6,823 nucleotides of DNA from assembly GCA_946479915.1 (NCBI GenBank), contig CAMLHR010000068.1:1-6823 (forward strand), read 5' to 3'. The position numbers and the translations under genes are program-made. Positions 4,683 to 6,823 of this stretch are shown piece after piece. The notes beneath the pieces are model-generated. The model searched no databases. It was not told the origin of the DNA and was given only the letters and a program-made list of their open reading frames with translations. The stretch's first letter is position 1; each line of letters begins with the position of its first letter. This DNA is from an uncultured Lysobacter sp. (GTDB taxonomy: Bacteria; Pseudomonadota; Gammaproteobacteria; Xanthomonadales; Xanthomonadaceae).

Positions 4683-6256
4683 GTTCCGCGCGCGCCGCGA
4701 CGGACATGCGGGTCCTGTGCCTGCTGCCCACGGCGCGCGACGCCCGCCTGTCCGCGGAACTGCTCGGGCGCAACGGCATCCACGCCTGCCTGTGCGATTC
4801 CGACGAAGCCCTCACCAGCGAGATCCGGCAGGGCGTGGGCGCGGTCCTGCTCGCCGAGGAGACCCTGGTCAACGGCGGCCATGCCGTGCTTCGCGAGGCC
4901 ATCCGCGACCAGCCGCGCTGGTCCGACCTTCCCGTATTGCTGCTGACCCACAGCGGCCCCAGCTCGCTGGCGGTCGACGAGGCCGTGGGGACGCTCGGCA
5001 ACGTCACGCTGATGGAGCGCCCGCTCCGCGTGGCGGCGCTGGTGAGCACGGTGCGGGCCGCGTTGCGTGCGCGCACGCGGCAATACCAGATCCAGTCCCA
5101 CCTCATGGAACTCGAGCGCGCCCGCGAGACGGAACTCGGGCACGCCCGGCGGAAGGACGAACTGCTGGCGATGCTCGGCCATGAGCTGCGCAATCCGCTC
5201 GCCCCCATCCGCAATGCACTGGAGATCCTCGAGCTCGACGACCGCGACCCGGCGCGCCGCGCGGAGCTGCGCCGCATGATGCTGCGCCAGATCGAGCACA
5301 TGGTCCGACTGGTGGACGACCTGCTCGAGGCCTCGCGCCTGTCCCAGGGCAAGATCGCGCTCCAGAAGCGGCCGGTCGACCTTCGCGGCGTGCTGGGCGA
5401 TGCAGTCGAGCCGCTGCGCCGGCCCGCGGACGGGAAGCGTGCGGCCACGGTGGTGCTGGACCTGCCGGACACCGCCCTGGCGCTGGACGCCGACCCCGTG
5501 CGCCTGGCCCAGGTCTTCGGCAACCTCCTCAACAACGCCCTTCGGTATGGCAGGCCCGGCGGGACCATCGAGGTGACCGCGCGGGCCCGCGACGGCATGG
5601 CGGAGGTCTCCGTGCGCGACGACGGCGTCGGCATCGAGGCCGACGTCCTGCCCCACGTGTTCGAGCTGTTCACCCAGGGACGCCGCGACGAACATCGCCT
5701 GCACGACGGCCTGGGCGTCGGCCTGGCCCTGGTCAAGCAGCTCGTGGGCATGCATGGCGGCGAAGTCGAGGCGCAGAGCGACGGCAAGGGCAAGGGCGCG
5801 CGGTTCCTGGTCCGGCTGCCGCTGGCCGCCGCGGCGGCGACGCCGCGGGACGCCGCGAACCAGCCGACCCACGTGGCCGCACGGCGGCTGCGCATCCTCG
5901 TCGTCGACGACAACGAGGACGCCGCAGATTCGCTGACCATGCTGCTCGAGACGCTGGGCCACGAACTGGCGACGGCGCATGACGGCGCGGGGGCGCTGGA
6001 CCTCGCGGCTGGTTTCCATCCGGACGTCGCCCTGCTCGACGTCGGGATGCCGGGCATGGACGGCTACGAACTGGCGCGCCGCCTGCGCGCGGATCCCGCC
6101 CAGCAGGGCCTGCTGCTGGCGGCGATGACCGGCTGGGGCGAAGAGCGCGACCGCGAGCGCGCGCGCGAGGCCGGGTTCGACCACCATTTCCGCAAGCCGG
6201 CGGACATCAAGGCACTCACGCGCATGCTCGCCGGGGTCGCATCCCGCGCCGCATAG
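4679..6256 (+). CDS. Hybrid histidine kinase: pseudo-receiver, HisKA, HATPase, receiver
   Basis: It is 525 residues from GTG 4679, which overlaps the KaiC stop as GTGA. ATG 4706 (516 residues, MRVLCLLP) is an equally possible start; neither has a strong ribosome binding site. Numbering here is from the GTG. Residues 10-130 look like a receiver fold that has lost its chemistry: there is no Asp pair after strand 1 (LCLLPTARD), Ala-Glu-Glu (59-61) stands where the phosphoacceptor Asp should be, and Arg114 replaces the conserved Lys before Pro. A helical linker (about 133-160) leads to HisKA with H168 in LGHELRNP. The HATPase has N282/N286, DDGVGI (314-319) and GLGVGLALV (344-352). After an Ala-rich linker (383-401) comes a normal receiver with D410/D411, phosphoacceptor D454, T484 and K506. 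No membrane segment or PAS domain is present, so input probably comes through the pseudo-receiver or a partner, likely the KaiC-like protein. H168-to-D454 transfer is plausible. Confidence 0.92.
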   Translation: MSSARAATDMRVLCLLPTARDARLSAELLGRNGIHACLCDSDEALTSEIRQGVGAVLLAEETLVNGGHAVLREAIRDQPRWSDLPVLLLTHSGPSSLAVDEAVGTLGNVTLMERPLRVAALVSTVRAALRARTRQYQIQSHLMELERARETELGHARRKDELLAMLGHELRNPLAPIRNALEILELDDRDPARRAELRRMMLRQIEHMVRLVDDLLEASRLSQGKIALQKRPVDLRGVLGDAVEPLRRPADGKRAATVVLDLPDTALALDADPVRLAQVFGNLLNNALRYGRPGGTIEVTARARDGMAEVSVRDDGVGIEADVLPHVFELFTQGRRDEHRLHDGLGVGLALVKQLVGMHGGEVEAQSDGKGKGARFLVRLPLAAAAATPRDAANQPTHVAARRLRILVVDDNEDAADSLTMLLETLGHELATAHDGAGALDLAAGFHPDVALLDVGMPGMDGYELARRLRADPAQQGLLLAAMTGWGEERDRERAREAGFDHHFRKPADIKALTRMLAGVASRAA

Positions 6257-6263
6257 CGCGGAG

Positions 6264-6292
6264 GTGCCACGCGGCGCCGCCGAACGTAGGAT
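6264..6292 (+). promoter_or_regulatory. Possible sigma-70 type promoter for the aminotransferase gene
   Basis: GTGCCA (6264-6269, 4 of 6 to TTGACA) is followed after 17 bases by TAGGAT (6287-6292, 4 of 6 to TATAAT). Transcription would start near 6299, giving a leader of about 17 bases before the ATG at 6316. The match is modest and the background is GC-rich, so this is tentative. The gene could also be read through from the kinase operon. Confidence 0.3.
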
Positions 6293-6293
6293 G

Positions 6294-6311
6294 GCCTCCT
6301 TTGCCGGAGGC
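6294..6311 (+). promoter_or_regulatory. Hairpin enclosing the ribosome binding site of the aminotransferase gene
   Basis: GCCTCC (6294-6299) can pair with GGAGGC (6306-6311) across the loop TTTGCC. The right arm contains GGAGG (6306-6310), a strong Shine-Dalgarno sequence 5 bases before the ATG at 6316. In a read-through transcript from the kinase operon the hairpin would hide the ribosome binding site. In a transcript from the local promoter most of the left arm would be absent. The pairing is visible in the sequence; a control role is inferred. Confidence 0.4.
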
Positions 6312-6315
6312 GCCG

Positions 6316-6823
6316 ATGACCACGGGGACGCAGCACTCGACGGAGGATCCGCGCAACGCGGGGATCGTGGTGTCCGTGAACGGCGCCCTGGTGCCACGCG
6401 CGGAGGCCGTCGTGTCGGTGTTCGACAGCGGTTTCGTCCTGGGCGACGGCGTCTGGGAGGGCTTCCGCATCGTCGGTGGCCATCCCGTGTTCCTCGACGC
6501 GCACCTGGACCGGCTTTACGAAGGCGCCAAGGCGCTGATGCTCGACATCGGGCTGGACCGCGCGACCCTCGCCCGACGCCTGTACGACGTGCTCGATGCG
6601 AACGGCATGGCCGGCGACGGCGTGCACGTGCGGCTGATGGTCACCCGCGGCGTGCGGCGCACGCCCTACCAGGATCCGCGCGTGGTCGAGGGCGGCGCCA
6701 CGGTCGTGATCATCCCGGAATACAAGGTCGCCTCGCCGGCGACCGCGCGACGCGGCGTGTCGCTGCACACCGTGCACGTGCGCCGGGGCTTTCCGCAGTA
6801 CGAGATCATCAAGGCCGCCGAGG
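6316..6823 (+). CDS. Class IV aminotransferase (branched-chain or D-amino acid type), N-terminal part
   Basis: The window holds 169 residues of the N-terminal region; the 3' end is outside. The pattern VFDSGFVLGDGVWEGFR (35-51) and HLDRLYEGAKAL (63-74) is typical of fold-type IV PLP enzymes of the IlvE/D-alanine aminotransferase group. R66 corresponds to the arginine that binds the PLP phosphate. HVRLMVTRGV and ATVVIIPEYK are further strands of the family core. Such enzymes transfer amino groups between branched-chain or D-amino acids, or related substrates, and 2-oxoglutarate or another oxoacid; the exact substrate cannot be told. The PLP lysine is not settled: K166, 100 residues after R66, has the right spacing but its context lies at the window edge. 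The ATG at 6316 has GGAGG 5 bases upstream. An upstream extension is excluded by the kinase stop 59 bases away and by the good RBS. Confidence 0.88.
   Translation, partial: MTTGTQHSTEDPRNAGIVVSVNGALVPRAEAVVSVFDSGFVLGDGVWEGFRIVGGHPVFLDAHLDRLYEGAKALMLDIGLDRATLARRLYDVLDANGMAGDGVHVRLMVTRGVRRTPYQDPRVVEGGATVVIIPEYKVASPATARRGVSLHTVHVRRGFPQYEIIKAAE

Noticed and set aside
5825..5838. Perfect 14-base palindrome GCCGCCGCGGCGGC
   Set aside because: It lies in the codons of the Ala-rich linker before the C-terminal receiver and is explained by GCC/GCG alanine codon use.
4484..6397. Long open frames antisense to the hybrid kinase and the aminotransferase start
   Set aside because: Very GC-rich coding DNA leaves long stop-free antisense frames. 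Their translations are low-complexity (Arg/Ala/His/Gln-rich) with no recognisable domain, while the sense strand encodes clear families.

Overview
The window is very GC-rich, densely coded and bacterial. Third positions are almost always G or C, and intergenic gaps run from 3 to 151 bases. Gene content (Xth-type exonuclease III, a DedA protein, soluble HELRNP-type histidine kinases, a double-domain KaiC-like ATPase, a class IV aminotransferase) suggests a proteobacterium, probably Xanthomonadaceae (Lysobacter/Luteimonas-like) or Burkholderiales. This is judged from protein style only. No rRNA, tRNA, CRISPR array, insertion sequence or phage gene is visible.

Layout, left to right. Bases 1-125 (+) are the 3' end of a probable isochorismatase-like hydrolase. 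Its stop codon faces, across 3 bases, the stop of a leftward cluster, and an inverted repeat spans the two stops. The leftward cluster reads, in transcription order, a soluble PAS-PAS histidine kinase (1520-3043), exodeoxyribonuclease III (718-1515) and a DedA-family membrane protein (129-725). The spacings are 4 bases and an 8-base overlap, so it looks like one operon. A 151-base divergent control region (3044-3194) separates it from a rightward pair. That pair is a two-domain KaiC-like ATPase (3195-4682) and, joined by a GTGA overlap, a hybrid kinase with the order degenerate receiver, HisKA, HATPase, true receiver (4679-6256). After a 59-base gap with a possible promoter and an RBS hairpin, a class IV aminotransferase starts at 6316 and runs off the window.

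The most interesting part is the centre: a KaiC-like ATPase flanked by two kinases with related cores on opposite strands. The KaiC homologue has both Walker A/B sets. It lacks an equivalent of Thr432 (Tyr421 here) and most of the C-terminal tail by which cyanobacterial KaiC binds KaiA. The kinase translationally coupled to it carries a pseudo-receiver at its N-terminus, a domain type also used by KaiA and CikA in the cyanobacterial clock. I infer a KaiC-centred phosphorelay without KaiA or KaiB. No output regulator is encoded in the window, and the signal sensed cannot be read from the sequence.
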